A stretch of 64,000 bases of DNA from Spirochaetales bacterium (lineage in GTDB: Bacteria > Spirochaetota > Spirochaetia > Sphaerochaetales > Sphaerochaetaceae): the NCBI GenBank assembly GCA_028722305.1, contig JAQYHB010000001.1:1-64000 (forward strand), in the 5' to 3' direction. The position numbers and the translations under genes were made by a program. Each line of letters begins with the position of its first letter. Position 1 is the first letter of the stretch. The notes under the pieces are model-generated. The model worked only from the letters and a program-made list of their open reading frames with translations. It had not been told where the DNA came from and made no database searches. This document shows, one piece after another, positions 1 to 8,963 of the stretch.

Positions 1-1323
1 AGCAGCATCACCACGTCCACCACCTGCGCAAAATCCGGCTCCTTCTTCCCCGCTCGGTACGGCACCGACGCGAAGATTGCCGTCAGCGTCCCCATGTACC
101 CCTGCGTGTCCCCCTTCCTCAGGGCGACCACCAGGTCCTGCACCACATACTCCGATTCCCTCGCGCACCACCGCGACAGAAGGTTCTGGTAGTATGCGTC
201 CCGCACTTCCTTGTTCGGGAAGCGTAGGTAGTACAGCGAGAATCCTTCGTCGTAGCTCCCCATGGTCAGGTACCCCGTCTGCAGCAGGAACGCCTGCACC
301 TTCCCCATGTCTCCCATGGCATGGCGGAGCTCCGCCACGTCGAACGAGCTCAGGGCGCTCTTCGCCATGCCCCGCTCCAGGTCTTCCGTCACGTCAAGGT
401 CCACCGAATCGGCCATGTCCATCACCAGCTTCGAGTTGCCTGTATCAATCCAGTAGTCGTTGAAATCCTGCCCGCGGCCATTCGAGAAGAACAGTCCCAC
501 CGACACCGGGTTGTACACCGTCTCGCATCCCGGCGCGAACCGGTAGCCGTCGTACATTTCCCGCACCTTGGCAAGGTACGCCTCGCGGCCCATCCCTGTG
601 TCCTTGATCCCCTGCCCGATATAGCCGGCGAAGTTCCCTTCCAGCTCCTTCTGGGTATAGCCCAGCATCGTCGCATATGCAGGCAACAGGCTCAGGTCGT
701 TCAGGTTGTTCATCTTCGAGAAGACGCTCAGCCTTGCATATCTCGTCACACCGGTGATGAAGACGAACCGCAGCAGGGCTCCCTTCGTCTTGACCACCTG
801 GTAGAAGTTCCCCAGCACCTGCCGCAGTTTCTCTACCTCGGGGGAGAAGGCGTTGTCCGAAAGCACCTTGTCGTATTCGTCGACCAGCACCACGACCTTC
901 CCTTTCTGACTGGACAGAGCCTCAAGAAGATTGGCGAACAGAACGGCAGAGTTCCGCATCCCTTCCACGACGACCCCGTTCCTCTTGGCGATCCGCAGCA
1001 CAAGGTCGCAGAGCCAATCGTCCAGCTCCTTCGGCGTGTCAAACGGACAGTCACCGAAATCGATATGGATGATAGGGTAGGTCTTCCAGTCGTAGTCCGT
1101 CTGGTCGATGGCGAGGCCCTTGAACAGCTCACGCTTCCCTTGGAAGATCGCCTCCAAGGTAGATACCGTCAGGGACTTCCCGAAGCGACGGGGGACGGGA
1201 AAAGAGCTTGTCCTTTCCCATTATAAGCCGTGCCAGATACGAAGGCTTGTCCACGTACAGGGCACCTTTTTCTCTCAGTTCCCCAAACGAGCTGATTGTC
1301 GTTACTTCAGGGCCTTCCATCAT
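1..1323 (-). pseudogene. AAA-ATPase-like / PD-(D/E)XK family protein, frameshifted, 3' end outside window
   Basis: The minus strand encodes a protein of the AAA-ATPase_like family (usually followed by a PDDEXK_9 nuclease-like domain). The N-terminus has the family's GELREKGALYVDKPSYL block, then LFSRP. The next motif, RRFGKSLTVS (the P-loop-like region), is in another frame: a run of five G (plus strand, 1190-1194) is one base too long. If one base is removed, the frame stays open from there to the window edge and includes the Walker B LVDEYDKV near 870 and a VFITGVTRYARLS-type segment. The gene is therefore broken, or there is a homopolymer sequencing error. The family is common as scattered accessory genes in spirochaetes and Bacteroidetes; its function is unknown. 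Confidence 0.8.
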
Positions 1324-1526
1324 GCTTTAAAGATACCATAGACCTAAACCCTTAAACCGACCGCAAGGCCCCGTCTTCCATCGAAGTACTATGAAAATTC
1401 CGACGCGCTGAGTTGGCTGTGCTGTTGATCGATGCACTGCGTCACCTGAAATTCTTCATTCCGGCTATCTAGTTCGCAGAAATCATCCGCTCCGGGAGAG
1501 AGCAATGGTATTTGTTGTTTTGATAC

Positions 1527-1580
1527 AAAAGGGGGTGTCTTTGAAACTCGGAGCACTTCCGAATTTCTTAACACCCCCTA
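1527..1580 (-). terminator. Rho-independent terminator of brnQ
   Basis: Read on the minus strand, the outer stem GGGGGTGT/ACACCCCC (1571-1578 with 1531-1538) encloses an inner stem GAAATTCGGA/TCCGAGTTTC with one mismatch. It is followed by TTTTGT. It lies about 30 bp after the brnQ stop codon. Confidence 0.75.
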
Positions 1581-1604
1581 AGAGGGAAAGATGGCAAGCA
1601 GGAA

Positions 1605-2987
1605 TCAATCAGCAGTCGCAATCTCTTCCGCCTCGAGAGAGCGTTTGGAGGCGAACAACCGGTGGATTTGGCCGATGGCCATGCCGATTGCGGCGGGAAG
1701 CAGCCAGCCCAATCCAAGGGAAGTCAGCGGCAGATACTGCCGGGCGAAGCTGGTCATGGCACCGAAGAGCGGGTTCTGGAGTCCGGCAGGAAGCGCCGCA
1801 ACCAAGTCAAAGAGCGCGGCCACCAGCGTGAAACCGGTCACCATGCGGAGCGTCACCCTGTCCTTCAGGAAAAAACGTCCTCCCAAAGCCAGGATGATCA
1901 GAGTCATGGAAAGCGGATAGAGGAACATCAGCACCGGCAGCGAGAAGCTGATGATGGACGAAAGTCCGAAATTGGCAATCAGGAAGGTGACTACGCAGAA
2001 AAGGATAGCCCAAGCACGATAGCTGAGCCTCGCCTTGGGAAACATCTCCCCAAAGGCCTCGGCACAGCTGGTAATCAGACCGACGGCCGTCTTCAGACAG
2101 CAGAGGCAGACCGTCAGGGCAAGCAGGGTGGCGCCAAAGCCAGGGTAATAGTGACGGGCAATCATGCCAAGGGCGGCACCACCATTGGCGGCGGCGGGGA
2201 GCACTCCTCTGCTCTGAGCCCCCATGATGGCGACAGCAACGTAGATGGCCCCCATCAGCAGGCAACTGAACAAACCTGCTTTGACGGTGCAGGTGGCCAC
2301 ATGCTCGGGCTCCCGCACCCCCAGACCACGGATCACGTTGACCACGACAATGCCGAAAGCAAGCCCTGCCAAGGCATCCATCGTGTTATACCCCTCCAAA
2401 AACCCCTTGGCCCCGGCACCAGTGGCATAGGCAGCCTCGGGGGCGATGGCGGAGACAGGAGCCGCGGGATGGAGCAGCGCGGTGACAACCAGCGTCCCCA
2501 TAGCCACCAGGAAAAGCGGATTGAGGAACTTGCCGACCCACGTAAGGATCTTCCCCGGCTTGAGCGAGAAGAAGAGCATGGCCAGAAAGTAGACAAACGA
2601 GAACAGCAGAAGCGCCATTTTCGGATTGGCAGACTGGGGAAGCAACGGGGCGACACCCACCTCGAAGGGGACGGTGACGCAACGGGGAATGGCGAAGAAA
2701 GGCCCGATGGTCAGATAGAGGGCGCAGGAAAAGAAAATCCCGTACCGGCGACCGATTTTGCTGGAAAGGTCAAGCACCCCCTCGCTACGGGTCAACCCGA
2801 GGGAGATGACGGCAAGCAGAGGAAGGCCGACACCCGTGATCAGGAACCCTACCAGCGCATGTCCGATCTGATTTCCGGCCAACTGCCCCATCGATACAGG
2901 GAAAATCAGGTTTCCGGCACCAAAGAAAAGACCAAACAGCATGCTGGTCAGCGAAAGATATTCACGAGCGTTCAGTTTTTGTTTCAT
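1605..2987 (-). CDS. brnQ: Branched-chain amino acid:cation symporter BrnQ
   Basis: This 460-residue, highly hydrophobic protein is full length for the LIVCS (BrnQ) family, which imports leucine, isoleucine and valine with Na+ or H+ across the inner membrane. The N-terminus carries the family hallmark FGLFFGAGNLIFP (residues about 18-30), followed by about 12 membrane segments. The start ATG is preceded by GGATGGGG. It is transcribed away from an XRE regulator, with a palindrome-rich 200-bp region between them, so regulation by that protein is plausible. A strong double hairpin ends the transcript. It may partly replace the damaged liv ABC system found 8 kb away (inference). Confidence 0.93.
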   Translation of the reverse strand: MKQKLNAREYLSLTSMLFGLFFGAGNLIFPVSMGQLAGNQIGHALVGFLITGVGLPLLAVISLGLTRSEGVLDLSSKIGRRYGIFFSCALYLTIGPFFAIPRCVTVPFEVGVAPLLPQSANPKMALLLFSFVYFLAMLFFSLKPGKILTWVGKFLNPLFLVAMGTLVVTALLHPAAPVSAIAPEAAYATGAGAKGFLEGYNTMDALAGLAFGIVVVNVIRGLGVREPEHVATCTVKAGLFSCLLMGAIYVAVAIMGAQSRGVLPAAANGGAALGMIARHYYPGFGATLLALTVCLCCLKTAVGLITSCAEAFGEMFPKARLSYRAWAILFCVVTFLIANFGLSSIISFSLPVLMFLYPLSMTLIILALGGRFFLKDRVTLRMVTGFTLVAALFDLVAALPAGLQNPLFGAMTSFARQYLPLTSLGLGWLLPAAIGMAIGQIHRLFASKRSLEAEEIATAD

Positions 2988-3053
2988 TTCCCCATCCTTT
3001 TTTCACAAGCTTGGCCATCTTATCACCCCGGCCATTTCCCTGCTGGGCAGAAA

Positions 3054-3072
3054 AGTTTCCTATTACGAAACT
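3054..3072. promoter_or_regulatory. Candidate operator (inverted repeat) between brnQ and the XRE gene
   Basis: AGTTTC at 3054-3059 and GAAACT at 3067-3072 form a perfect inverted repeat with a 7-bp centre. It sits directly upstream of the XRE gene's -35 hexamer. TACGAAACT occurs again at 3167-3175. Confidence 0.4.
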
Positions 3073-3073
3073 A

Positions 3074-3103
3074 TTGACGCCAGAAATTTCTTATTGATAG
3101 AAT
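3074..3103 (+). promoter_or_regulatory. Promoter of the XRE regulator gene
   Basis: TTGACG (3074-3079), an 18-bp spacer and TAGAAT (3098-3103). Predicted transcription starts about 80 nt before the ATG, so the nested palindrome at 3115-3157 would lie in the leader. Confidence 0.55.
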
Positions 3104-3114
3104 TCTCATGGCAA

Positions 3115-3157
3115 ATTCGAGGACGAAAGAACCCTTTCGGTGGAAAATTCCTCGAAT
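3115..3157. promoter_or_regulatory. Nested palindrome, candidate XRE auto-operator
   Basis: The outer arms ATTCGAGG (3115-3122) and CCTCGAAT (3150-3157) enclose the inner arms CGAAAG (3124-3129) and CTTTCG (3134-3139). The half-site TTCGAGG recurs at 3177-3183, overlapping the ribosome binding site of the XRE gene. The position just downstream of its promoter fits autorepression, or an RNA hairpin in the leader. Confidence 0.5.
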
Positions 3158-3187
3158 GGATAGTTATACGAAACTTTTCGAGGGCAT

Positions 3188-3907
3188 ATGAGTACTCTAA
3201 GTAGCGTAATCGGGGGAAGAATCCGAAGTTTCCGTAAGGAACAAGGCATGACTCTGCAAGAACTTGCGGACCAGATCTACAAGAGCAGGGCAACGGTCAG
3301 CAAATATGAGAGCGGTGAGATTGTCATCGACATCGAGACCCTGACAAAAATCGGCGAGGTGCTCCACGTCCCCATCTCCCAGCTGGCGGAGTCTCCCCCC
3401 TCCGAACCCGTGCTGTCCGCCGCGCAGCGGATGAGCTCCAGTTCCTTCTACCAAGCAGACCGGATGTATTTCTATTTCTTCGACGGGCGCTACAACCGGC
3501 TGAAGGACGGTATCATCGACATCCACCGCACCGGCGAGAACCAAGGCACCTACGACGCCACCCTCGCCATCAGCGCGGTCACCCAGACCGGGCGCAACAG
3601 CATGCTCTACTATACTGGCAAGGTCATGTACAGCGACATGCTGATCCGCTTCACCTTCACCAACAAGTACAACGCACTGGAGGAGGCGTTGCTGTATATC
3701 TTCAACCCACTTGAGGTGCGCGACGTGACCAAGGGGATCCTGTGCAGCATCTCCTCTGCCGACCTTTGTCCCTGCGCCATCAAATGCCTGATCACGCTGA
3801 ACCCCCAGAAACCGACCGAAGAATGGAAGGGTCAGCTGCTGCTGACCAAAGCGGAAATGCAGCGCTGGAGGAAAGCCAACATGTGGATCATCGACAACAG
3901 GGGATGA
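3188..3907 (+). CDS. XRE-family transcriptional regulator
   Basis: The protein has 239 residues. Residues about 9-65 form a clear Cro/CI helix-turn-helix (IRSFRKEQGMTLQELADQIY, then RATVSKYESGE). The remaining 170 residues are not a cupin or peptidase domain that I recognise and probably form a ligand- or partner-binding domain. The start ATG follows GAGGG. It is divergent from brnQ and 89 bp upstream of a PotD-like lipoprotein gene, so either is a possible target. The nested palindrome and repeated half-sites in the leader suggest autoregulation (inference). Confidence 0.85.
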   Translation: MSTLSSVIGGRIRSFRKEQGMTLQELADQIYKSRATVSKYESGEIVIDIETLTKIGEVLHVPISQLAESPPSEPVLSAAQRMSSSSFYQADRMYFYFFDGRYNRLKDGIIDIHRTGENQGTYDATLAISAVTQTGRNSMLYYTGKVMYSDMLIRFTFTNKYNALEEALLYIFNPLEVRDVTKGILCSISSADLCPCAIKCLITLNPQKPTEEWKGQLLLTKAEMQRWRKANMWIIDNRG

Positions 3908-3913
3908 AGGCGC

Positions 3914-3968
3914 TTGACTGAACGTCCCTGATAGGATTAGGTATGCAGAGTACGCACACGTAGTGTGC
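3914..3968 (+). promoter_or_regulatory. Promoter and small hairpin upstream of the PotD-like gene
   Basis: TTGACT (3914-3919), an 18-bp spacer and TAGGTA (3938-3943) form a moderate promoter. It is followed by the perfect inverted repeat GCACAC-GTA-GTGTGC (3954-3968), which would be an operator or a leader hairpin. The ribosome binding site AGGAGG lies further downstream. Confidence 0.45.
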
Positions 3969-3996
3969 CGGCTATTTCTCGTCAGGAGGTTTTGCC

Positions 3997-5067
3997 ATGT
4001 TTGCAAAACCACGACTTGCAGTCCTTCTGGCGGCTGCCCTGCTCTCCCTCGCGTCCTGCTCGCGTAGTAGCGGTCCGGTCGAGGACCGCAGCGAGAAGGA
4101 CAAGAAGCTCTACATCTACAACTGGTCCTACTATACCCCCGAAGGGGTCATCGAGGCCTTCGAGAAGGAGTACGGGTGCACCGTCATCCTCGACTATTTC
4201 GCCTCGAACGAGGAGATGTACGCCAAGATGAAGGCATCCGGCACCGGAAGCGGCTACGACCTGGTCGTCCCTTCGGGCGACTACGTCTCGATCATGATGA
4301 TGCAGGACATGCTGGAACCCATTGACCTGGAGCGTTTCCCGAACCAGCAGTACATCACCTCCTTGGTCCGGGAGAAGGCCACCTACGACCACGAGATGCG
4401 CTACAGCGTCCCCTATTTCATGGGAGCCGCCGGCATCGCCGTCAACAAGAACCAGATCAGCGACTACCCCCATGACTGGAACATCTTCGCCGACAAGCGG
4501 TTTGCCGGAAGGATGTGCATGATGGACGACATGCGGGAGGTGCTCGGGGACGCGCTGAAGTACCTTGGCTACTCGGTCAACACCAAGGATTCCGGACAAC
4601 TGGAAGAGGCCCGCGAGCTCGTCAACAGGCAGTGGAAGCCCAACCTGACCAAGTTCGACGCGGAGGGCTATGCCAAGAGCTTCCAGCAAGGAGAATTCGC
4701 CGTCGTGCAGGGCTACGCCGAAGGAGTCTTCGAGGAGATTCCCGAGGAGAAATGGGGCGAGGTCGACTTCTTCATTCCCGGGGAAGGAGGACCCATGTAT
4801 ATCGACAACTTCTGCATCCCCAAAGGGGCGAGGCACTACGACCTTGCCATGAAGTTCATCAACTATTTCCACGACCCGGCCAACTACGCCCAGTTCCTCG
4901 ACCGCTTCCACTTCCCTGCAAGCGTCAACCAGGAGGCGGACAAGTACCGCACCACCACTCCCTTCTACACGGTCGACCAGCTGAAGAACTGCGAGCTGAA
5001 GGAAGACCTGGGCGAGACGATTTACGACTACAACACCGCCTGGGAGTCGATCCGCTACAACGAGTAG
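3997..5067 (+). CDS. potD: Spermidine/putrescine-binding lipoprotein (PotD-like), orphan
   Basis: The protein has 356 residues. The signal peptide ends in the lipobox LASC with the modified cysteine at about residue 21, so it is a membrane-anchored periplasmic substrate-binding protein. The mature part begins with LYIYNWSYYTPEGVIEAFEKEYG, shown here by LYIYNWSYYTPEGV, which is typical of polyamine-binding PotD/PotF. No PotA, PotB or PotC genes are adjacent: the next gene is purB 50 bp downstream, so the transporter core must be elsewhere or shared. AGGAGG precedes the ATG. Polyamine specificity is inferred from the family; related proteins can bind other cationic ligands. Confidence 0.85.
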   Translation: MFAKPRLAVLLAAALLSLASCSRSSGPVEDRSEKDKKLYIYNWSYYTPEGVIEAFEKEYGCTVILDYFASNEEMYAKMKASGTGSGYDLVVPSGDYVSIMMMQDMLEPIDLERFPNQQYITSLVREKATYDHEMRYSVPYFMGAAGIAVNKNQISDYPHDWNIFADKRFAGRMCMMDDMREVLGDALKYLGYSVNTKDSGQLEEARELVNRQWKPNLTKFDAEGYAKSFQQGEFAVVQGYAEGVFEEIPEEKWGEVDFFIPGEGGPMYIDNFCIPKGARHYDLAMKFINYFHDPANYAQFLDRFHFPASVNQEADKYRTTTPFYTVDQLKNCELKEDLGETIYDYNTAWESIRYNE

Positions 5068-5117
5068 CCGATAGGCACGGGAACTTGGTACAATGCCCAT
5101 GAGCGAGGAGGCTTTCG

Positions 5118-6521
5118 ATGGCCACGTTTACCCATGACACCTTTATCTCTCCGCTGACCTGGCGATACGGCAGCGAGGAGATGCGAACCGTCTTTAGCGA
5201 GAGGCACAGACGCGTCCTGTTCCGTAAGGTCTGGATCGCCTTGGCTCAGACCGAGTGCGAGGCAGGACTGGTCAAGGAAAGCCAGGTCGCCGAGCTGATG
5301 GAACATGCCGAGGATATCGACATCGATACCGCGGCGAAGTGGGAGGCGGAGCTGCATCACGATCTGATGGCGGAAATCAAGACCTACGCAGCCCAGTGCC
5401 CCACCGCCGGCGCAATCATCCACCTTGGAGCCACCAGCATGGACATCGAGGACAATGCAGACGCCATCCGCCTGAGGGAAGCGCTCGGGCTGTTGGCCGG
5501 CAAGGTCGAGTCCCTGCTTTCTCTCTTCGTCGACAAGATGGAGGAGTACAAGGCTGTGCCCTGCATGGCGTTCACCCACATCCAGCCCGCCGAACCCACC
5601 ACGATCGGCTATCGCTTCGCCCAAACAGCCCAGGACCTGCTCCATGACCTTGACGACCTGAGACGGGTCAGGGACGACATCAAAGGCAAGGGAATGAAGG
5701 GGGCGGTCGGCACATCGGCAAGCTATGTGGAGCTGATGAAGGGATGCAAGATGGACGCCCAACAGCTGGAGGACAGGATCATGGAACGCCTTGGCATCCC
5801 CGCGTTCACAGCCGCCACCCAAGTCTACCCCCGCAAGCAGGATTTGCGCGTCGGGGAAGCAATCATGAACCTCGCCACCACGCTAAGTCGTTTCTCGCTG
5901 GACTTCCGGCTGTTGATGTCACCCCCCATCGGCGAGTGGTCCGAGCCCTTCGGCAAGAAACAGGTGGGATCCAGCGCCATGCCCTTCAAGCGCAACCCGA
6001 TCAACAACGAGAAAATCGACAGCCTCGCCCGGTACGTGGAAAGTCTGGTTGGTGCCTTGTGGCAGAACAATTCCGCGATGATCCTGGAGCGGACGCTGGA
6101 TGACTCCGCGAACCGGCGCATGATCATCCCTGCCCTGTTCATTACCAGCGACGAGATGGTAGGGACAGCAAGCAAGCTGCTTTCCGGCATGGGCATCCAC
6201 ATGCCTGCGGTCAGACGGAACATGCGGACCTACGGAATCTTCGCCGCCAGCGAGCGGCTATTGATGGAGCTTGGCCGCGCCGGGGCGGACCGCCAGGAGA
6301 TGCACGAGGTCATCAGGGAAAACTCCCTGAAAGCCTGGGACGAAGTGCAGAACGGAAGAGCCAACCCGCTCGCCCAGCTGTTGGAAAGCGACCCGAGGAT
6401 CCTGCGATTCATGGATCCGGAGAAAGTCGCCACCTTTCTGAATGCTGACGATTACGTGGGCTTGGCGCCCCAGCGCACGGAGCGGATCATCGCCCTCTGC
6501 AAGAAGTCCTTAGGCTACTAA
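5118..6521 (+). CDS. purB: Adenylosuccinate lyase
   Basis: This 467-residue protein of the fumarase/aspartase superfamily acts in the cytoplasm. PurB cleaves SAICAR to AICAR and adenylosuccinate to AMP, releasing fumarate. The superfamily signature GSSAMPFKRNP is present at about residues 285-295, and HLGATSMDIEDNA and AFTHIQPAEPTT carry the other conserved active-site blocks. AGGAGG lies 7 nt before the ATG. The 3' end overlaps the convergent VTT-domain gene by 12 bp. The other purine genes of the de novo pathway are not adjacent, except for a PurD-like gene 40 kb away. Confidence 0.95.
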   Translation: MATFTHDTFISPLTWRYGSEEMRTVFSERHRRVLFRKVWIALAQTECEAGLVKESQVAELMEHAEDIDIDTAAKWEAELHHDLMAEIKTYAAQCPTAGAIIHLGATSMDIEDNADAIRLREALGLLAGKVESLLSLFVDKMEEYKAVPCMAFTHIQPAEPTTIGYRFAQTAQDLLHDLDDLRRVRDDIKGKGMKGAVGTSASYVELMKGCKMDAQQLEDRIMERLGIPAFTAATQVYPRKQDLRVGEAIMNLATTLSRFSLDFRLLMSPPIGEWSEPFGKKQVGSSAMPFKRNPINNEKIDSLARYVESLVGALWQNNSAMILERTLDDSANRRMIIPALFITSDEMVGTASKLLSGMGIHMPAVRRNMRTYGIFAASERLLMELGRAGADRQEMHEVIRENSLKAWDEVQNGRANPLAQLLESDPRILRFMDPEKVATFLNADDYVGLAPQRTERIIALCKKSLGY

Positions 6522-7097
6522 ATAGACAAAGACCAGATAGACCACCATCCTGAGCAACCTGCCGATAAAGCAGGCTGCCAGCGTGCTTTTCGAATCGACA
6601 TGGAGAATTCCTGCCGTCCAGCTGACGGTGGTGAACGGAATCGGGGTCAGGGCACCGAGAAAGACGCCAAAGGCGCCGTAGCGCACCATCAACGGCCCCC
6701 ATTTGGAATGGGACAGCTTGCTTGCAATCCGGCCAATCAGGGGAATGTGTTGCAAGAGTCGGCCAATCCAATAGCCACAGTACCCTCCACAGGCGGATGG
6801 AATGGCGAGAATCAGCACCGCCTGCCAAGCCGGATATCCGAGCACGAAGGGCCAGACGACGTCGACCGTCAGCGGGACAATCAGCATGTCGACGAACCAG
6901 ACGAAGACTCCGATCCCGAACAAGCCGTATGTGTCAAAAAAAGCGTCGACCCGAGGATTATCCTGGATGCCGCTGTGGCGTACCGCAGTCACCTCAAGCC
7001 AAATCAGGAGGATGGTGAGAGGAACCCAGAAGAGCGTGCTGACAAGCAGCCCCTTGAAATCCAGCTTGCCATCCTCGCCCACGTACGAATGTTTCAT
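6510..7097 (-). CDS. VTT-domain (DedA/YqaA-like) membrane protein
   Basis: The protein has 195 residues and about five membrane segments. The VTT/SNARE-associated Golgi-type domain shows a GYWIGR-like segment and the loop FGVFLGALTPIPFTTVSWTAG, typical of DedA/YqaA proteins linked to lipid scrambling or envelope homeostasis. It is the last gene of an apparent TRIC-alaX-VTT operon, and its ATG overlaps the alaX stop by 4 bp. Its own stop lies inside the convergent purB 3' end. The exact substrate is unknown. Confidence 0.8.
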   Translation of the reverse strand: MKHSYVGEDGKLDFKGLLVSTLFWVPLTILLIWLEVTAVRHSGIQDNPRVDAFFDTYGLFGIGVFVWFVDMLIVPLTVDVVWPFVLGYPAWQAVLILAIPSACGGYCGYWIGRLLQHIPLIGRIASKLSHSKWGPLMVRYGAFGVFLGALTPIPFTTVSWTAGILHVDSKSTLAACFIGRLLRMVVYLVFVYLVA

Positions 7098-8254
7098 GAG
7101 AAAAGTCCTCGGAAAAGGCCAACGAAGATTTCCTGATCACCCAAGGCAGAACCTTGGTACAGCGGCGCCCTTCCCCCGCCCTTGCCAGAGACCGGCGCAA
7201 GCAACTCGGAACGATGGGCATTGAAGTCAAAGTCCCGGTAGGTGCCGGTGCAGGCGATCAACCATTTGAGCGCTGAGCCTTCCTGCTTCACCGCCAAGAG
7301 CGCCTGGTTTCGATTTCCATCGATGGCGCCTGCCAGATCCTTCAGCTCGTAAGGCTTCCCGGTAATGTCGAGGGTCACCACCCCGTCGGGCAACGCGGAC
7401 CAGTCAGCCTTTGCGAGCTGCTCCCGGAGATGGTTCATGTCAGCCCGCAACTGGTGGTATGCTTGCATGGCCTCCTCGGCCGCCTGCAAAAGGGTATCGC
7501 TCTGTGCGCTGAACAACGTATCCAGTTGACCAACCAGTGCGCGGTTGTGACGGATTTCCTCCCTAGCTCGCGCGGCAACCCGGAAGATCAGCCTGACATG
7601 TCCCCGGATCACCTCCTGCCCCACATACTGGACCAGCTCCACTTCGCGGGTGTTCGCCACATGCAAGCCCCCGCAGGCGATTTCATCCACACCCTCGATC
7701 ACCACCAGCCGGATGGCGTCGCCTTCCACCTTGATGGAGCGGCGCAGGTTGCGCTCCAACGCCTCGGCGCGGGTAAGCTGCTCGTAATGGACGTCGTGGC
7801 CCTCGAGGACCGCGCGATTCACCTCATCCTCCAATTGCAGGCAAAGCGGCACGTCCACCCTGCCGCAGTCGGTCTCTACCGTCAGGATTTCCTCTCCTTC
7901 ATGGATTGCGACAGTGCCGATCTGGTGCTTGGAGAAAAGGATGCCGCTGATCATGTGCTGGGCGGTATGGGCTTGCATGTAGAAGTGGCGGTGGTTCCAG
8001 TCCAGCTTCACCCGTACGGTGTCGCCCACCTGGAAGGTGACGTGGTCGACCTTGTGGAGAATCATGCCCTCCCCGCCTTTATGGGTATCGAGGATTCTGC
8101 TTTCTCCCATGGTGCCGCGGTCTCCCGGCTGTCCGCCTCCCTCTGGATAGCAGATTGTCCGGTCAAGGACTACCTCAAGGCCGTCAATGGCAAGCACCTT
8201 TGCCTCGATTTCCTGCAGATACGGCTGTCCATAGTACACTTGCTCAGTTTTCAT
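7094..8254 (-). CDS. alaX: AlaX-type alanyl-tRNA editing protein
   Basis: This 386-residue, free-standing relative of the AlaRS editing domain hydrolyses mischarged Ser- or Gly-tRNA(Ala). The zinc-binding catalytic motifs are HTAQH (residues about 96-100) and CGGLHV (about 193-198), separated as in the family. CYPEGGGQPGDRG near residue 35 is the conserved N-terminal block. The length and the C-terminal extension (a coiled segment and a DHHA1-like tail) suggest the long AlaX-L type. It overlaps the upstream TRIC gene by 11 bp and the downstream VTT gene by 4 bp, so translation is probably coupled. Confidence 0.9.
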   Translation of the reverse strand: MKTEQVYYGQPYLQEIEAKVLAIDGLEVVLDRTICYPEGGGQPGDRGTMGESRILDTHKGGEGMILHKVDHVTFQVGDTVRVKLDWNHRHFYMQAHTAQHMISGILFSKHQIGTVAIHEGEEILTVETDCGRVDVPLCLQLEDEVNRAVLEGHDVHYEQLTRAEALERNLRRSIKVEGDAIRLVVIEGVDEIACGGLHVANTREVELVQYVGQEVIRGHVRLIFRVAARAREEIRHNRALVGQLDTLFSAQSDTLLQAAEEAMQAYHQLRADMNHLREQLAKADWSALPDGVVTLDITGKPYELKDLAGAIDGNRNQALLAVKQEGSALKWLIACTGTYRDFDFNAHRSELLAPVSGKGGGRAPLYQGSALGDQEIFVGLFRGLFS

Positions 8255-8927
8255 GGTGCTCTCTCCTCGAATGTCCGTGGAACAGGCGCCAGTCGTCTTC
8301 GTCTGGCAGACGGACGTTTGCCACCGGCAGATGGATATGGTTGGCGACTGCGAGAACGCGCAGGGTGACCACCGCCACCGTGCAAATCAGGAAATTGGCG
8401 AACAGGGGAAGCGGGGTTTTCTCCAGCAGCAGGTAGAGAAGCCCGCCGGCCAGGCTCGCCGTGGCATAGAAATCGCTGGTCAGCACCACTGGCACCGACT
8501 TGCTCATGATGTCGCGGATCACTCCACCACCGACCGCGGTGAAGACCCCGCATAGGAGCTGCCCTACCGGCCCGATGCCATACTGGGCGCCCTTGGCGAC
8601 TCCGATGGCGGTGAAGACCCCGAGGCCGAGAGCGTCGCAGTAGACGATGATGTTCCAGCGGTTGACAATCTTTGGCGCGCAAAAGAAGACGACCAATCCT
8701 GTCAAGGCGCTGACGATGATGTAGGCGCCATTGGAGAAGGCCGCGACAGGGGTACAGCCGATCAACACGTCGCGAAGCATCCCGCCACCGCAACCGACCG
8801 TGCAGGCGAAGACGACGACGCCAAGAAAATCCAGCTTGCACCGCACCCCCTTCACCGCACCGGTGATCGCGAAGATGATGGTGCCGAACAAATCGAACAG
8901 GTAAATGATGTTCTGAGCGATATCCAT
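8244..8927 (-). CDS. TRIC-family (YadS/UPF0126) cation channel membrane protein
   Basis: The protein has 227 residues with seven membrane segments and two copies of the family repeat: VGCGGGMLRDVLIG near residue 45 and AVGGGVIRDIMS near residue 130. These are typical of bacterial trimeric intracellular cation channel homologues. An in-frame TTG start at 8999 is possible, but ATG 8927 fits the family N-terminus and lies 7 nt after a -10 box (TTGGAC-17-TAGCAT) with no Shine-Dalgarno, suggesting a leaderless mRNA. It is the first gene of the TRIC-alaX-VTT operon. Confidence 0.85.
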   Translation of the reverse strand: MDIAQNIIYLFDLFGTIIFAITGAVKGVRCKLDFLGVVVFACTVGCGGGMLRDVLIGCTPVAAFSNGAYIIVSALTGLVVFFCAPKIVNRWNIIVYCDALGLGVFTAIGVAKGAQYGIGPVGQLLCGVFTAVGGGVIRDIMSKSVPVVLTSDFYATASLAGGLLYLLLEKTPLPLFANFLICTVAVVTLRVLAVANHIHLPVANVRLPDEDDWRLFHGHSRREHHEN

Positions 8928-8934
8928 ACCGGCA

Positions 8935-8963
8935 ATGCTAGCAGAATCAAACCACTTGTCCAA
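8935..8963 (-). promoter_or_regulatory. Promoter of the TRIC-alaX-VTT operon
   Basis: On the minus strand TTGGAC (8963-8958), a 17-bp spacer and TAGCAT (8940-8935), ending 7 nt before the ATG. The -35 overlaps the -35 of the divergent promoter at 8956. Confidence 0.6.

Noticed and set aside
321-1226. A 301-codon plus-strand open frame
   Set aside because: It is antisense to the AAA-ATPase-like gene, whose family motifs are read on the minus strand.
1389-1574. A 61-codon frame and possible insertion-sequence remnant between the AAA-ATPase and brnQ
   Set aside because: The segment is explained by the double-stem brnQ terminator; no transposase similarity, terminal repeats or ribosome site could be supported.
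1662-3077. A 471-codon frame opposite brnQ
   Set aside because: It is a shadow of a membrane protein gene; the translated product is unusually rich in Gly, Gln, Lys, Asp and Glu with no family signature.
3117-3183. TTCGAGG repeats considered as a short CRISPR-like array
   Set aside because: Only three copies of 7 bp with irregular spacing; an operator explanation fits better.
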